Origin: Gallionellaceae bacterium
Lineage (GTDB): Bacteria; Pseudomonadota; Gammaproteobacteria; Burkholderiales; Thiobacillaceae
Assembly (NCBI GenBank): GCA_028714875.1
Contig: JAQTLN010000009.1
Coordinates: 1-64,000, forward strand
DNA length: 64,000 bases
Direction of reading: 5' to 3'
A model generated the notes under the pieces. The model had not been told where the DNA came from. It did not search any database and worked only from the letters and a program-made list of their open reading frames with translations. Shown in pieces: positions 1-11,717 of this stretch (position 1 is the first letter of the stretch; the number at the start of each line of letters is the position of its first letter). The translations under genes and the position numbers were made by a program.

Positions 1-1616
<1,616 letters not shown>

Positions 1617-1746
1617 TAACCTTGAATAACACTCAAGGGCAATCAAACCCATACAAACTTCTTCTTCCCTTTGCCTGAACCACCGTTCAGACCAAATTCA
1701 ATGACGTCGCGCATCCGCAACACCGCGCAACGTCATACAACCGTTT

Positions 1747-1864
1747 TGTCTGGCGACCATAGCGACGTGGAACCACTCCTTCCCTTTCCGAACAGGACCG
1801 TGAAACATGTCCGCGCCAATGATAGTCGGCTTCGCGCCGGCGAAAGTAGGTCATCGCCAGACTC
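1747..1864 (+). rRNA. rrf: 5S ribosomal RNA
   Basis: A stretch of about 117 bases begins TGTCTGGCGACCATAGCG and ends CATCGCCAGACTC, so the two ends pair as the 5S terminal helix. Internal motifs GGAACCACTCC and CCGAACAGGACCGTGAAACA are those of bacterial 5S rRNA. It lies about 130 bases after the 23S gene and is followed at once by a terminator, so it closes the rRNA operon. The spacer between 23S and 5S holds no tRNA that I can see. Confidence 0.94.
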
Positions 1865-1875
1865 CCTCTTCACCC

Positions 1876-1901
1876 AAAACCCCCGCTCGGCGGGGGTTTT
1901 G
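1876..1901 (+). terminator. Rho-independent terminator of the rRNA operon
   Basis: AAACCCCCGC, then TCG, then GCGGGGGTTTT forms a GC-rich hairpin followed by a T run, 12 bases after the 5S gene. Confidence 0.9.
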
Positions 1902-1934
1902 CACTTCTGGCGCGCCATCATTGTGCCGCGCCCA

Positions 1935-1963
1935 TTGAGCGTGCGTTTGCCAGAACGTATAAT
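1935..1963 (+). promoter_or_regulatory. Predicted sigma-70 promoter of carAB
   Basis: The -35 element TTGAGC (1935-1940) and a perfect -10 TATAAT (1958-1963) are separated by 17 bases. The predicted transcript starts near 1970, just ahead of the leader hairpin and about 66 bases before the carA start. This is a consensus match by eye only. Confidence 0.75.
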
Positions 1964-1982
1964 CACTGGCGATTCTCAATTT

Positions 1983-2010
1983 AGCGGGGTGGACGCAAGT
2001 CCGCCCCGCT
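1983..2010 (+). promoter_or_regulatory. carA 5' leader hairpin with a GCAA tetraloop
   Basis: Positions 1983-1994 pair with 1999-2010 to give a 12 bp stem (one G-T pair at 1990/2003) closed by a GCAA tetraloop (1995-1998). It sits near the very 5' end of the predicted carA mRNA and 26 bases before the start codon. No T run follows, so it is not an ordinary terminator. Pyrimidine operons are often controlled in the leader; a regulatory or mRNA-stabilising role here is inference. Confidence 0.6.
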
Positions 2011-2035
2011 TGTCACATCTGGACCAGGGGTTATC

Positions 2036-3172
2036 TTGTCTGCGTTCGTACCTGCAATACTTGCCTTGGCTGACGGTACGGTCTTCCGTGGTGTATCCAT
2101 CGGCGCCGAGGGCGTCGGAGTTGGTGAGGTTGTATTCAATACGGCCCTCACTGGTTACCAGGAAATATTGACCGATCCATCATACCGTAATCAGCTAGTT
2201 ACTCTTACCTACCCACATATAGGTAACGTCGGGACTAATCCAGATGACGCGGAATCTTCAGGTGTACACGCGGCTGGCTTGATCATTCGCGATTTACCGC
2301 TGCGCTCGAGTAATTTCCGCCAGACACAAAGCCTAGATGAGTACCTGAAAGAACGGCTTGTAGTCGGAATCGCGGGTATTGATACACGCCGATTGACCCG
2401 GCATCTGCGCGAGACTGGCGCACAGAATGGCTGCATCATGGCGGGTCAGGTTGATGAGCACGCGGCGCTTGCGGAAGCGCGTGCATGCCCGAGTATGGCC
2501 GGTATGGATCTGGCCAAGGTGGTTACGTGTTCTGCCAGGCATGTGTGGGAAGAAGGTGAGTGGAGTCTCGGTCAGGGATTTAAGAGCCCGGCCGAATATC
2601 CATACCATGTTGTTGCCTATGACTTTGGCGTTAAGCGCAACATTCTGCGCATGGCCGCAATGCGCGGTTGTCGCATTACCGTGGTGCCCGCGCATACAAC
2701 TGGCGCGGACGTGCTGTCCATGAATCCGGATGGTGTGTTGCTTTCCAATGGTCCCGGAGATCCTCAGCCTTGCGACTACGCCATCAAAGCGATTCAAGAA
2801 ATTACCGCTGCGCGCATACCTACATTCGGCATCTGTCTCGGTCATCAATTGTTGGCTCTTGCATCCGGTGCGCGCACGATCAAGATGAAGTTCGGCCACC
2901 ACGGTGCCAACCATCCGGTTCAGGACTTGGATAGCAAACGGGTTGTCATTACCAGCCAGAACCATGGCTTTTCTGTGGATGCGGCCACCCTGCCCGCTAA
3001 CTTGCGCGCCACCCATGTGTCCCTGTTTGACGGCTCCTTGCAAGGCATCGCTCGCACCGATGTCCCCGCCTTCAGCTTCCAGGGTCATCCCGAGGCGAGC
3101 CCCGGGCCGCAGGACGTGGGTTATCTGTTTGACCGATTCATCAAGATGATGCAGGAAGCGCAACATGCCTAG
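2036..3172 (+). CDS. carA: Carbamoyl-phosphate synthase small chain
   Basis: This is the glutamine amidotransferase subunit. It takes ammonia from glutamine and passes it to CarB to make carbamoyl phosphate for pyrimidine and arginine synthesis in the cytoplasm. The 378 residues match the family length. The N-terminal CPSase small-chain domain contains [13 protein letters not shown], and the C-terminal class I amidotransferase domain has the nucleophile Cys267 in GICLGHQLL, with His351 and Glu353 in GHPEAS completing the triad. The start is TTG at 2036, supported by CCAGGGG just upstream and by the family N-terminus; no better in-frame ATG exists. It is preceded by a promoter and leader hairpin, and its end overlaps carB by 8 bases, so the two are co-translated. 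Confidence 0.97.
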   Translation: MSAFVPAILALADGTVFRGVSIGAEGVGVGEVVFNTALTGYQEILTDPSYRNQLVTLTYPHIGNVGTNPDDAESSGVHAAGLIIRDLPLRSSNFRQTQSLDEYLKERLVVGIAGIDTRRLTRHLRETGAQNGCIMAGQVDEHAALAEARACPSMAGMDLAKVVTCSARHVWEEGEWSLGQGFKSPAEYPYHVVAYDFGVKRNILRMAAMRGCRITVVPAHTTGADVLSMNPDGVLLSNGPGDPQPCDYAIKAIQEITAARIPTFGICLGHQLLALASGARTIKMKFGHHGANHPVQDLDSKRVVITSQNHGFSVDAATLPANLRATHVSLFDGSLQGIARTDVPAFSFQGHPEASPGPQDVGYLFDRFIKMMQEAQHA

Positions 3173-6100
3173 GCGCACAGACCTTCATTCCATACTCATC
3201 ATCGGCGCGGGCCCTATCGTCATTGGCCAGGCGTGCGAGTTCGACTATTCCGGCGCTCAGGCCTGCAAGGCGCTGCGCCAAGAGGGTTACCGCGTCATTT
3301 TGGTCAACTCTAATCCGGCCACGATCATGACGGATCCTGAGATGGCCGACGCGACCTATATTGAGCCGATCAACTGGCAGACAGTGGAGCGCATCATCGC
3401 CAAGGAAAGGCCCGACGCGATTCTGCCGACCATGGGCGGTCAGACTGGACTCAACTGCGCCCTCGATCTGGCCAAGTACGGCGTTCTTGAGAAATACGGC
3501 GTCGAACTGATCGGCGCCAGTCGGGATGCCATCGACATGGCCGAGGACCGTGAAAAATTCAAGCAGGCCATGGCCCGCATCGGCCTGGCAAACCCACGCT
3601 CCGCTTTGGCGCACAGCCTGGAAGAGGCGATGCAGATCCAGGCCGGTATCGGCTTCCCCACCATCATTCGTCCATCCTTCACGATGGGCGGAAGCGGTGG
3701 CGGTATTGCCTACAACATGGAGGAGTTTCTCACCATCTGCGAACGTGGGCTGGATGCTTCTCCAACCAAGGAGCTTCTGATCGAAGAGTCGCTGATCGGC
3801 TGGAAGGAGTTCGAGATGGAAGTGGTTCGTGATCACGCGGACAACTGCATCATCGTCTGCTCCATCGAGAACCTTGATCCCATGGGGGTGCATACCGGTG
3901 ACTCGATTACCGTCGCGCCCGCGCAGACGCTGACTGACCGTGAGTACCAGTTGCTTCGCAACGCCTCCATTGCGGTACTGCGAGAAATCGGCGTGGATAC
4001 AGGTGGCTCGAATGTGCAATTCGCCATCAACCCAGCCGATGGCAAGATTGTGGTGATCGAGATGAATCCGCGCGTGTCGCGTTCTTCCGCGCTCGCGTCG
4101 AAGGCCACCGGCTTCCCCATCGCCAAGGTGGCGGCAAAGCTGGCGGTCGGGTTTACGCTGGATGAATTGAAGAACGACATCACCGGCGGCGCCACGCCGG
4201 CCTCTTTCGAGCCGTCCATCGATTATGTGGTCACCAAGGTGCCACGTTTTGCGTTCGAGAAATTTCCGCAGGCGAACGACCGCCTGACCACCCAGATGAA
4301 GTCTGTCGGCGAGGTCATGGCTATTGGCCGCACATTCCAGGAATCGTTGCAAAAAGCGCTACGCGGACTGGAGTCCGGTGTCGATGGTCTGGATGAAAAG
4401 ACCCGCGACCAGGATGAGATTGAAGCGGAACTGGGTAATCCCGGTCCCGAGCGTCTCTGGTACGTGGCTGACGCGCTACGTATCGGTATGAGCTTTGAAG
4501 AAGTGCAGACGGCCAGTCAGATAGACCCCTGGTTCCTGGCCCAGATCGAGGACATCGTTCGTCAGGAGGGTGAGTTGAGCAGTCGCGCGCTGGCCGATCT
4601 GTCGCGAGATGAGTTGTTCGTTCTCAAGCGCAATGGATTTTCCGACCGACGTCTGGCTACTTTGCTGAAAACGGATCAACACCAGGTGCGTGGACGGCGC
4701 TGGGACTTGGGCGTGCACCCGGTTTACAAGCGGGTCGATACTTGCGCGGCGGAATTCTCCACGTCCACCGCTTACATGTATTCCACCTACGAGGAAGAGT
4801 GTGAATCGCAGCCTTCCGATCGCAAGAAAATCATGGTGCTGGGTGGCGGACCCAATCGTATCGGTCAGGGCATCGAATTCGATTATTGCTGCGTGCACGC
4901 GGCCCTCGCCATGCGCGAGGATGGTTACGAGACCATCATGGTCAACTGCAACCCGGAGACCGTTTCCACCGATTACGACACTTCCGATCGACTCTACTTC
5001 GAGCCGCTTACGCTGGAAGATGTTCTGGAGGTGGTGCGCATCGAAAAGCCGGTCGGCGTGATCGTCCAGTATGGTGGGCAGACCCCGCTGAAACTGGCGC
5101 GCGATCTGGAAAAAAATGGGGTGCCCATCATTGGCACCACGCCGGACATGATTGACGCCGCCGAAGACCGCGAGCGTTTCCAGAAGATGCTGCAACAACT
5201 TGGCCTGCTGCAACCACCCAACCGCACCGCGCGCGCCGAGGACGAAGCGATTCGTCTGGCGGCCGAGATCGGCTATCCGCTGGTGGTGCGACCTTCTTAT
5301 GTGCTGGGTGGGCGCGCGATGGAAATCGTGCGCGAAGAAGCCGATCTGCAACGCTACATGCGTGAAGCCGTGAAGGTTTCCAACGACTCCCCGGTATTGC
5401 TCGACCGCTTCCTCAATGACGCCATCGAAGTCGACGTCGACGCGCTCTCCGACGGCGAGCAGGTCATGATCGGCGGCATCATGGAACATATTGAACAGGC
5501 TGGCGTGCATTCCGGCGACTCGGCCTGTTCGTTGCCGCCCTACAGCCTCACCCCCGCCATCCAGGACGAACTGCGCCGGCAAACCGTGGCGATGGCCAAG
5601 GCGCTTCACGTGGTCGGCCTCATGAATGTGCAATTCGCGATCAAGGGCACGGGTGACGCGGCCGAGGTTTATGTGTTGGAAGTGAACCCACGCGCTTCGC
5701 GTACCGTGCCTTTTGTCTCCAAGGCCACGGGACGTCAGTTGGCGAAGATTGCCGCTCGCTGCATGGCTGGCAAGACGCTGAAAGAGCAGAACGCCGAACA
5801 CGAAGTCATTCCTCCCTACTATTCGGTGAAGGAAGCCGTGTTCCCGTTCCGCAAATTTCCTGGCGTGGACCCGATCCTGACCCCGGAGATGAAATCCACC
5901 GGTGAGGTGATGGGCGTGGGCGAGAGCTTCGGTGAAGCCTTCCTCAAGGCTCAATACGGCGCCAGTGTGAAGCTGCCGCGCGCAGGCAACGTCTTTATCT
6001 CGGTGCGCAATCCGGATCATCCCCAAGTTGCCGAGATTTCCGCCTACCTGCATGAACTGGGCTTCAAGCTGTTCGCCACGCGTGGTACCGCCAACGTCAT

Positions 6101-6380
6101 TGATACGGCCGGCGTGCCGGTTACCCGCGTCAACAAGGTGGCCGAAGGTCGTCCCCATATCGTGGATATGATCAAGAATCGGGAAATCCAATTGATCGTG
6201 AACGTGGTCGAAGACAAGCGGGCGATGAAGGATTCATTCGCGATTCGCGCCGCCGCGCTGACCCAGAACATTCCCTACTTCACGACGCTTGCCGGTGCCA
6301 AGGCGGCCTGCCTGGGCATGAAGGAACGTCGCGACATCACGGTCTATTCCCTTCAAGACCTGCATAAGCGTCTGCACTGA
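3165..6380 (+). CDS. carB: Carbamoyl-phosphate synthase large chain
   Basis: The large subunit has two ATP-grasp halves. The first makes carboxyphosphate and carbamate; the second phosphorylates carbamate to carbamoyl phosphate. The 1071 residues are full length. Each half opens with a Rossmann-like segment ([18 protein letters not shown] near residue 13 and [17 protein letters not shown] near residue 563), and each contains an ATP-grasp metal site of the form [15 protein letters not shown] or [12 protein letters not shown]. The C-terminal MGS-like allosteric domain, from about residue 940 (GNVFISV), is where UMP and ornithine bind in relatives. ATG at 3165 lies inside the end of carA. greA follows after 11 bases, so carA-carB-greA may be one transcript. 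Confidence 0.97.
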   Translation: MPRRTDLHSILIIGAGPIVIGQACEFDYSGAQACKALRQEGYRVILVNSNPATIMTDPEMADATYIEPINWQTVERIIAKERPDAILPTMGGQTGLNCALDLAKYGVLEKYGVELIGASRDAIDMAEDREKFKQAMARIGLANPRSALAHSLEEAMQIQAGIGFPTIIRPSFTMGGSGGGIAYNMEEFLTICERGLDASPTKELLIEESLIGWKEFEMEVVRDHADNCIIVCSIENLDPMGVHTGDSITVAPAQTLTDREYQLLRNASIAVLREIGVDTGGSNVQFAINPADGKIVVIEMNPRVSRSSALASKATGFPIAKVAAKLAVGFTLDELKNDITGGATPASFEPSIDYVVTKVPRFAFEKFPQANDRLTTQMKSVGEVMAIGRTFQESLQKALRGLESGVDGLDEKTRDQDEIEAELGNPGPERLWYVADALRIGMSFEEVQTASQIDPWFLAQIEDIVRQEGELSSRALADLSRDELFVLKRNGFSDRRLATLLKTDQHQVRGRRWDLGVHPVYKRVDTCAAEFSTSTAYMYSTYEEECESQPSDRKKIMVLGGGPNRIGQGIEFDYCCVHAALAMREDGYETIMVNCNPETVSTDYDTSDRLYFEPLTLEDVLEVVRIEKPVGVIVQYGGQTPLKLARDLEKNGVPIIGTTPDMIDAAEDRERFQKMLQQLGLLQPPNRTARAEDEAIRLAAEIGYPLVVRPSYVLGGRAMEIVREEADLQRYMREAVKVSNDSPVLLDRFLNDAIEVDVDALSDGEQVMIGGIMEHIEQAGVHSGDSACSLPPYSLTPAIQDELRRQTVAMAKALHVVGLMNVQFAIKGTGDAAEVYVLEVNPRASRTVPFVSKATGRQLAKIAARCMAGKTLKEQNAEHEVIPPYYSVKEAVFPFRKFPGVDPILTPEMKSTGEVMGVGESFGEAFLKAQYGASVKLPRAGNVFISVRNPDHPQVAEISAYLHELGFKLFATRGTANVIDTAGVPVTRVNKVAEGRPHIVDMIKNREIQLIVNVVEDKRAMKDSFAIRAAALTQNIPYFTTLAGAKAACLGMKERRDITVYSLQDLHKRLH

Positions 6381-6391
6381 AAGGTTTTTAC

Positions 6392-6868
6392 ATGAACAAA
6401 GTTCCCCTGACGGTGGTAGGCGCCGACCTATTGCGCAATGAGTTGCAACGACTGAAAAGCGTGGAGCGGCCCAACGTCATCGCCGCCATCGCCGAAGCAC
6501 GTTCACATGGCGACCTTTCGGAAAACGCCGAATACGATGCCGCCAAGGAAAAACAGGGTTTCGTGGAAGGTCGGATCAAGGATCTCGAAGGCAAGCTATC
6601 CAATGCCCAGATCATCGACCCACGCCATCTCGATGCCGAGGGCCGTGTGGTATTCGGCGCCACTGTCGAGTTGGTGGATGCGGAAACCGGCGATGAGGTG
6701 AAATACCAGATCGTCGGTGATGACGAAGCCGACATCAAAGGCGGCAAGATTTCCGTGGGCTCCCCCATCGCCCGTGCCCTGATCGGCAAATACGCCGGCG
6801 ATGTGGCCGATGTGAACGCGCCGGGTGGGATACGACATTACGAAATCGTCGACGTCCACTATGTTTGA
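6392..6868 (+). CDS. greA: Transcription elongation factor GreA
   Basis: GreA enters the RNA polymerase secondary channel and stimulates cleavage of backtracked transcripts. The 158 residues are the family length. The N-terminal coiled coil (residues about 1-75) carries the conserved turn with [11 protein letters not shown], whose acidic pair is placed at the active site. The C-terminal FKBP-like domain includes [17 protein letters not shown] at 6392 follows AAAGGTTTTTAC, a usable Shine-Dalgarno. The carAB-greA order is common in Proteobacteria. Confidence 0.96.
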   Translation: MNKVPLTVVGADLLRNELQRLKSVERPNVIAAIAEARSHGDLSENAEYDAAKEKQGFVEGRIKDLEGKLSNAQIIDPRHLDAEGRVVFGATVELVDAETGDEVKYQIVGDDEADIKGGKISVGSPIARALIGKYAGDVADVNAPGGIRHYEIVDVHYV

Positions 6869-6950
6869 GTCGGCAATTTTTCAGTTGGCTGTCGTCAGAA
6901 AAACTTGGCGCTTGGCCGCTAACTGATCTCTGCCAACGGCCAACTAGAAA

Positions 6951-7406
6951 ATGAAACGCCTTCCCGATCTTCTCGCCTCCTGGGCCATCGCCCTCTGGGT
7001 TGGCGGGTTATGGGCGGTGGGCTATCTGGCCGCGCCGACCCTTTTCTATAACCTGGACGACCGCATGTTGGCGGGTATGCTGGCCGGCAAGCTATTCGGT
7101 CATATCGCCTGGGTCGGGCTGCTCTGTGGTGGCTGGCTGCTGGTTTTTCGCCTGAGCCGTCAGGGTGGGGCTGTGCTGAAACAAGGATTTTTCTGGATTG
7201 TGCTGGTCATGCTGTTGCTGACCGTTGCCCAGCATTTCGGCATTCAACCCATCCTGCAACAACTCAAGGATCAGGCCATGCCCAAGGATGTGATGGAAAG
7301 CCTGTTCCGCGATCGTTTCGCCACCTGGCATGGCATTTCCAGCGTGGTGTACCTGATTGAAAGCCTGCTCGGTCTGGCGCTGGTCGCCAAGCAGAACTCA
7401 AGGTAG
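6951..7406 (+). CDS. DUF4149 domain-containing inner-membrane protein
   Basis: A small membrane protein of unknown function, 151 residues. It has four hydrophobic segments, at about residues 8-28, 48-68, 80-98 and 122-145, with short loops. The N-terminal WVGGLWAVGYLAAPTLF segment is what I recognise from DUF4149 proteins, which in Betaproteobacteria usually sit between greA and yhbY/rlmE exactly as here. No catalytic motif can be seen. Its stop codon overlaps the 3' end of the convergent yhbY by 9 bases, with no room for a separate terminator. Co-transcription with carAB-greA is possible but there is an 82-base gap. Confidence 0.8.
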   Translation: MKRLPDLLASWAIALWVGGLWAVGYLAAPTLFYNLDDRMLAGMLAGKLFGHIAWVGLLCGGWLLVFRLSRQGGAVLKQGFFWIVLVMLLLTVAQHFGIQPILQQLKDQAMPKDVMESLFRDRFATWHGISSVVYLIESLLGLALVAKQNSR

Positions 7407-7691
7407 CTTGATCTTCGCTTTTTCCGCCGCTTTGTAGAACAACAACAATTTGCCGATGTGCTGCACCGGGGCAGCGTCGAGTGCCTTGCCGAGTTCGAGG
7501 AACCAGGCCTCGCGCGCGGCGCGGTCATCACCCAGTACGCGTATCTTGATCAGTTCATGCGCGGCGAGCGCCACGCCCGCTTCCTTGATTACCGCCTCGG
7601 TCAGGCCTTGCGTGCCGATCATCACCACCGGTTTCAGCGAGTGGGCAAGACCTTTCAGATATTTACGTTGTTCTACCGTTAGTTCACGCAT
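7398..7691 (-). CDS. yhbY: YhbY-type CRM-domain RNA-binding protein
   Basis: A 97-residue single CRM domain protein; E. coli YhbY binds pre-50S ribosomal particles. The pattern LTVEQRKYLKGLAHSLKPVV, then IGTQGLTEAV, then HELIKIRV fits the family, and the GxxG loop appears as GTQG. I start at ATG 7691 (MRELTVEQ) rather than further upstream because a CCGGAGAA Shine-Dalgarno precedes it and the family starts here. It is divergent from rlmE with only 34 bases between the start codons, so the two probably share a short bidirectional control region. It is convergent with the DUF4149 gene. Confidence 0.93.
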   Translation of the reverse strand: MRELTVEQRKYLKGLAHSLKPVVMIGTQGLTEAVIKEAGVALAAHELIKIRVLGDDRAAREAWFLELGKALDAAPVQHIGKLLLFYKAAEKAKIKLP

Positions 7692-7725
7692 ACAGCTTCT
7701 CCGGAAAAGGCGGCGATAGTAGCCC

Positions 7726-8394
7726 ATGAAACGACAAGCCAAAACACGCGTCTGGCATCAGAAGCATGTCAACGATTTCTATGTGCGCCAGTCGGTGGTG
7801 CAGGGGTATCGCTCGCGCGCGGCTTACAAGCTGATGGAAATCGACGACCAGGATCATCTCTTGCGACCCGGCATGGTGGTGGTCGATCTTGGATGCGCGC
7901 CAGGCGGCTGGTGCCAGGTGGCGGTGGAGAGGATGAAAGGGCAGGGGCGCATCGTCGGTATCGACCTGCTGGAAATGACCGGGATGAATCACATCACCTT
8001 CATCCAGGGGGATTTCACCGAGGATGCCGGTCTGGAAAAGGTGGATGCCGCGCTGGCGGGCAAGGCGGTCGATCTTGTACTTTCCGACATGGCCCCCAAT
8101 ATCACCGGAGTCATCGTCACCGATCAGGCCAGGAGTTATCTGCTGGCGGAACTGGCGCTCGATTTCGCGGCCAAATATCTGCAACCTGATGGCGTTTTTT
8201 TGATCAAGGTATTTCAGGGCGCGGGTTTCGAGGCGTACATGAAGGCGATGCGCGCCGTTTTTCGCAAGGTCGCGGCGCGTAAACCGGAAGCATCGCGTGA
8301 CAGTAGTCGTGAAGTGTATTTATTGGGCCGCGGACTGAAGGCAAATCCCGCCACAGTGTCGGCCTCAATTGAATCGGCCCCGGATTTCGACTAA
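7726..8394 (+). CDS. rlmE: 23S rRNA (uridine-2552 2'-O) methyltransferase
   Basis: The FtsJ/RrmJ enzyme methylates the ribose of U2552 in the A loop of the 50S subunit. The protein has 222 residues. The SAM-binding motif I is [15 protein letters not shown] (about residue 50). The catalytic Asp is in [10 protein letters not shown] and the catalytic Lys in [15 protein letters not shown], followed by the final motif [10 protein letters not shown], so the K-D-K-E set looks intact. It lies directly upstream of ftsH (41-base gap), a linkage widespread in Proteobacteria. Confidence 0.96.
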   Translation: MKRQAKTRVWHQKHVNDFYVRQSVVQGYRSRAAYKLMEIDDQDHLLRPGMVVVDLGCAPGGWCQVAVERMKGQGRIVGIDLLEMTGMNHITFIQGDFTEDAGLEKVDAALAGKAVDLVLSDMAPNITGVIVTDQARSYLLAELALDFAAKYLQPDGVFLIKVFQGAGFEAYMKAMRAVFRKVAARKPEASRDSSREVYLLGRGLKANPATVSASIESAPDFD

Positions 8395-8435
8395 GTTCTC
8401 GCTGGTCGTGGCGAGTTGGCCGCAAAGGAGTCAAA

Positions 8436-10334
8436 TTGAACAACCTCTTCAAGAATGTCGCCATCTGGCTGGTCGTCGCACTGGTGTTGATGACGGTATT
8501 CAATCAGTTCAACACACGCCAGACCGCGCAATCGCAGGTCGATTATTCGACCTTCATCGAGCAGGTCAAGCAGGGCCAGGTCGCCAAGGTCACCATCGAG
8601 AATCACGTCCTGCGCGGCGTCGGCTCGGATGGCCAGCGTTTCACCTCTTATGCGCCTTCCGATCCCTGGCTGGTTTCTGATCTGCTGAAAGCGGGTGTCC
8701 AGGTCGAGGCGAAGCCGGAAGAACAGCCGTCCATGCTGATGAGCATCTTCGTCTCCTGGTTCCCCATGCTGCTGTTGATCGGCGTCTGGGTGTTCTTCAT
8801 GCGCCAGATGCAGGGTGGTGGCAAGGGTGGCGCTTTCTCGTTCGGCAAGAGCAAGGCGCGCCTGCTCGACCAGGACACCAATACCGTCACCTTCGCCGAT
8901 GTCGCCGGTTGCGACGAGGCCAAAGAGGAAGTGGGCGAACTGGTGGAGTTCCTGCGTGATCCCTCGCGTTTCCAGAAACTTGGCGGCCGCATCCCGCGCG
9001 GCGTGCTGATGGTCGGCTCGCCCGGTACCGGCAAGACCTTGCTGGCCAAATCGATTGCTGGCGAGGCCAAGGTGCCGTTCTTCAGCATTTCCGGCTCCGA
9101 TTTCGTGGAAATGTTCGTCGGGGTCGGCGCCGCGCGCGTGCGCGATATGTTCGAACAGGCCAAGAAGCATTCCCCCTGCATTATCTTCATCGACGAAATC
9201 GACGCGGTCGGTCGCCAGCGCGGCGCCGGTCTGGGCGGCGGCAACGATGAACGGGAACAGACCCTGAACCAGTTGCTGGTGGAAATGGACGGTTTCGAAC
9301 CCAGCGTTGGCGTCATCGTCATCGCCGCCACCAACCGCCCCGACGTGCTTGACCCGGCCCTGCTGCGCCCCGGCCGCTTCGACCGCCAGGTGGTGGTGCC
9401 GCTGCCGGACATCCGTGGTCGCGAGCAGATACTGCTGGTGCATATGCGCAAGGTGCCGATGAGCCAGGACGTCAAGGCCGACATCATCGCCCGCGGCACG
9501 CCCGGTTTCTCCGGCGCCGATCTCGCCAACCTGGTCAACGAAGCGGCGCTGTTCGCCGCGCGCGGCAACAAGCGCGTGGTGGACATGGACGACTTCGAGC
9601 GCGCCAAGGACAAGATCATGATGGGCGCCGAACGCCGCTCCCTGATCATGCCCGAGGAAGAACGCAAGAACACCGCGTACCACGAGTCCGGCCATGCCGT
9701 GGTGGCCAAACTGATGCCGAAGACCGACCCGGTGCATAAAGTCACCATCATTCCGCGCGGCCGCGCGCTGGGGGTGACCATGCAGTTGCCCACCGAGGAC
9801 CGCTACAGCCAGGATCGCACCCGTTTGTTGTCCACCCTCGCGGTGTTGTTTGGCGGCCGTATCGCCGAAGAGTTGTTCATGAACCAGATGACCACCGGCG
9901 CTTCCAACGACTTCCAGCGCGCCACCGATCTGGCTCGCCGCATGGTCACACAATGGGGCATGTCCGACGCGATGGGGCCGATGGTTTATGGCGAGGAAGA
10001 GGGCGAAGTCTTTTTGGGCCGTTCGGTGACCACGCACAAGAGCGTTTCCGAGGAGACGTTGCGCCGCGTCGATGCCGAGGTGCGCCGCATCATCGACGAG
10101 CAATACGGCCTCGCGCGCAAGCTTCTGGAAGAAAATCGCGACAAGGTGGAGCGCATGACCCGCGCCCTGCTGGAATGGGAAACCATCGACAGCGAGCAGA
10201 TCGACGACATCATGGCCGGGAATGAACCGCGTCCGCCCAAGCCGGTCGCGCCGCCGGCCACCAGCAGCGGACCCAGCGGCCCTAGCGCGCCGGCGCCCAG
10301 CACGACGCCGGCCGCCGATGGCGGCATGGACTGA
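8436..10334 (+). CDS. ftsH: ATP-dependent zinc metalloprotease FtsH
   Basis: A membrane-anchored AAA+ protease that degrades misfolded membrane proteins and regulators such as LpxC in E. coli. The protein has 632 residues. TM1 is at about residues 5-22, a periplasmic segment follows, and TM2 is at about 100-118. The AAA domain has Walker A GSPGTGKT and Walker [15 protein letters not shown], with the arginine finger region [13 protein letters not shown]. The metalloprotease has HESGH. The C-terminal tail after about residue 600 is proline- and serine-rich. The start is TTG at 8436, 5 bases after AAGGAG. A terminator follows at 10362. In many relatives folP and glmM come next; here they do not. 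Confidence 0.97.
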   Translation: MNNLFKNVAIWLVVALVLMTVFNQFNTRQTAQSQVDYSTFIEQVKQGQVAKVTIENHVLRGVGSDGQRFTSYAPSDPWLVSDLLKAGVQVEAKPEEQPSMLMSIFVSWFPMLLLIGVWVFFMRQMQGGGKGGAFSFGKSKARLLDQDTNTVTFADVAGCDEAKEEVGELVEFLRDPSRFQKLGGRIPRGVLMVGSPGTGKTLLAKSIAGEAKVPFFSISGSDFVEMFVGVGAARVRDMFEQAKKHSPCIIFIDEIDAVGRQRGAGLGGGNDEREQTLNQLLVEMDGFEPSVGVIVIAATNRPDVLDPALLRPGRFDRQVVVPLPDIRGREQILLVHMRKVPMSQDVKADIIARGTPGFSGADLANLVNEAALFAARGNKRVVDMDDFERAKDKIMMGAERRSLIMPEEERKNTAYHESGHAVVAKLMPKTDPVHKVTIIPRGRALGVTMQLPTEDRYSQDRTRLLSTLAVLFGGRIAEELFMNQMTTGASNDFQRATDLARRMVTQWGMSDAMGPMVYGEEEGEVFLGRSVTTHKSVSEETLRRVDAEVRRIIDEQYGLARKLLEENRDKVERMTRALLEWETIDSEQIDDIMAGNEPRPPKPVAPPATSSGPSGPSAPAPSTTPAADGGMD

Positions 10335-10361
10335 ACGCCACAAATAACTTGCCTTCCGTTT

Positions 10362-10395
10362 CCGCCAGGTTCTCAACCTGGCGGAATCGTTTTTG
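10362..10395 (+). terminator. Terminator downstream of ftsH
   Basis: CCGCCAGGTT, then CTC, then AACCTGGCGG forms a perfect 10 bp stem, followed by AATCGTTTTT. It separates ftsH from rsmB. A GATAAT at 10411-10416 could be a -10 for rsmB, which would leave a very short leader. Confidence 0.75.
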
Positions 10396-10424
10396 GCCTG
10401 ACTTTTGCTGGATAATCGCGGCCC

Positions 10425-11717
10425 ATGCCCGCACCCAACCGCGACATTTCCTCGCACAATCCCCGCCTCCTGGCCGCGAATCTGGTCAATGACGTTCTCC
10501 TGGACGGTGCCAGCCTGACCCTGGCACTGGGCAATTTACGCAGACTGGCCTCCGACGGTCTCTCCACCGCCCAGAATCTTGCCTATGGCGCCCTGCGCAA
10601 TGCCGGGCGTTTGAGCTTCTATCTCACCACCCTGTGCGAGCGGCCGCTCAAACCGGTGACTCTGTCCGGACATCTTCTGGTCGGCCTGTACGAACTGGAA
10701 GCGGGCGAAACACCCGCCTATGCCGTGGTGAATGAAACTGTGGCGACGGTAGCCGAGCGCTACCCGGGCGCGCGCGGCTTCGCCAACGCGGTGCTGCGCA
10801 ATTTCCAGCGTCGCCGCGCGGAACTGGAGGCCGCCGCCGCGGATGATCCGGAGGCACACTGGAATCTCCCCCTCTGGTGGCTCAAGCGTCTGCAAACGCA
10901 GTACCCATCGGAGTGGCGGGCGATCGTTGAAGCGCAGAACGCGCATCCGCCCATGACGCTGCGGGTGAACCGGCGTCGCGGCAACGTCGCCGATTACCTT
11001 GAACGGCTCGCCGGCGTGGGCATCGCCGCGCGGCAAAGCGGCGAGTGGGCCTTGACCCTGCAACGGCCTGTACCGGTGGGAGAACTGCCGGGCTTTTTCG
11101 ACGGCCTGGTTTCCGTGCAGGACCTGGGGGCGCAGTTCGCCGCCCCCTGTCTGGGCGCCGCCGCCGGCGAGCGGGTGCTGGACGCCTGCGCCGCGCCCGG
11201 TGGCAAGACCGGGCATCTGCTGGAACTGCATGACCTCGACCTGGTTGCGCTGGACAGCGATGGCGCCCGTCTTGAACGGGTGCGGGAAAACCTGGATCGC
11301 CTGGGCCTCGGTACCAAGCTGAGCGCCACCCTGGTCGCTGGCGATGCCGCCGACACGGCGGCCTGGTGGGATGGCCGGCCATTCGACCGCATCCTCCTTG
11401 ATGCCCCCTGCACCGCCTCCGGTGTGGTGCGTCGGCACCCTGATGGCAAATGGCTGAAGCGGCCCGAGGATGTGCAACAACTGGCGCGCCAGCAACGCCG
11501 TCTCATGGATGCGTTGTGGCCGCTGCTGAAGCCGGCTGGCACAATGCTCTACGCCACATGTAGTCTGTTCCGCGAGGAAAACGGCGACCAGGTGGCGGCC
11601 TTCCTGGCCCGACATGGCGACGCTCGCGCCGAGGCGGTGCCGGCGACCCACGCGGGCCAGTTGCTTCCCGGCCCGGAGATGGATGGATTCTTCTATGCAC
11701 GTTTGCTCAAGGCGTAA
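10425..11717 (+). CDS. rsmB: 16S rRNA (cytosine-967 C5) methyltransferase
   Basis: Methylates C967 of 16S rRNA using SAM. The protein has 430 residues. An N-terminal NusB-like RNA-binding domain covers about residues 1-140 (YELEAGETPAYAVVNETV is typical). The Rossmann methyltransferase domain has motif I VLDACAAPGGKTGHLLEL, motif IV LLDAPCTASGVVRRHPD with one conserved Cys, and the nucleophile region YATCSLFREENGDQV with the second Cys. It begins the rsmB-DUF4390-ntrY-ntrX-trkA-trkH cluster. The 3' end overlaps the next gene by 23 bases. Confidence 0.96.
   Translation: MPAPNRDISSHNPRLLAANLVNDVLLDGASLTLALGNLRRLASDGLSTAQNLAYGALRNAGRLSFYLTTLCERPLKPVTLSGHLLVGLYELEAGETPAYAVVNETVATVAERYPGARGFANAVLRNFQRRRAELEAAAADDPEAHWNLPLWWLKRLQTQYPSEWRAIVEAQNAHPPMTLRVNRRRGNVADYLERLAGVGIAARQSGEWALTLQRPVPVGELPGFFDGLVSVQDLGAQFAAPCLGAAAGERVLDACAAPGGKTGHLLELHDLDLVALDSDGARLERVRENLDRLGLGTKLSATLVAGDAADTAAWWDGRPFDRILLDAPCTASGVVRRHPDGKWLKRPEDVQQLARQQRRLMDALWPLLKPAGTMLYATCSLFREENGDQVAAFLARHGDARAEAVPATHAGQLLPGPEMDGFFYARLLKA

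Noticed and set aside
1671-2171. 166-residue frame crossing the 5S gene, terminator and carA promoter
   Set aside because: It runs through an rRNA gene and a terminator and then into carA in another frame; it has no protein-like features.
4476-6191. 571-residue open frame on the reverse strand across carB
   Set aside because: It is a shadow of carB: His/Arg/Gly-rich composition, no family motifs, no Shine-Dalgarno. Long antisense frames are expected in GC-rich genes. The same holds for other long antisense frames over ftsH, rsmB, ntrY, trkA and the symporter.
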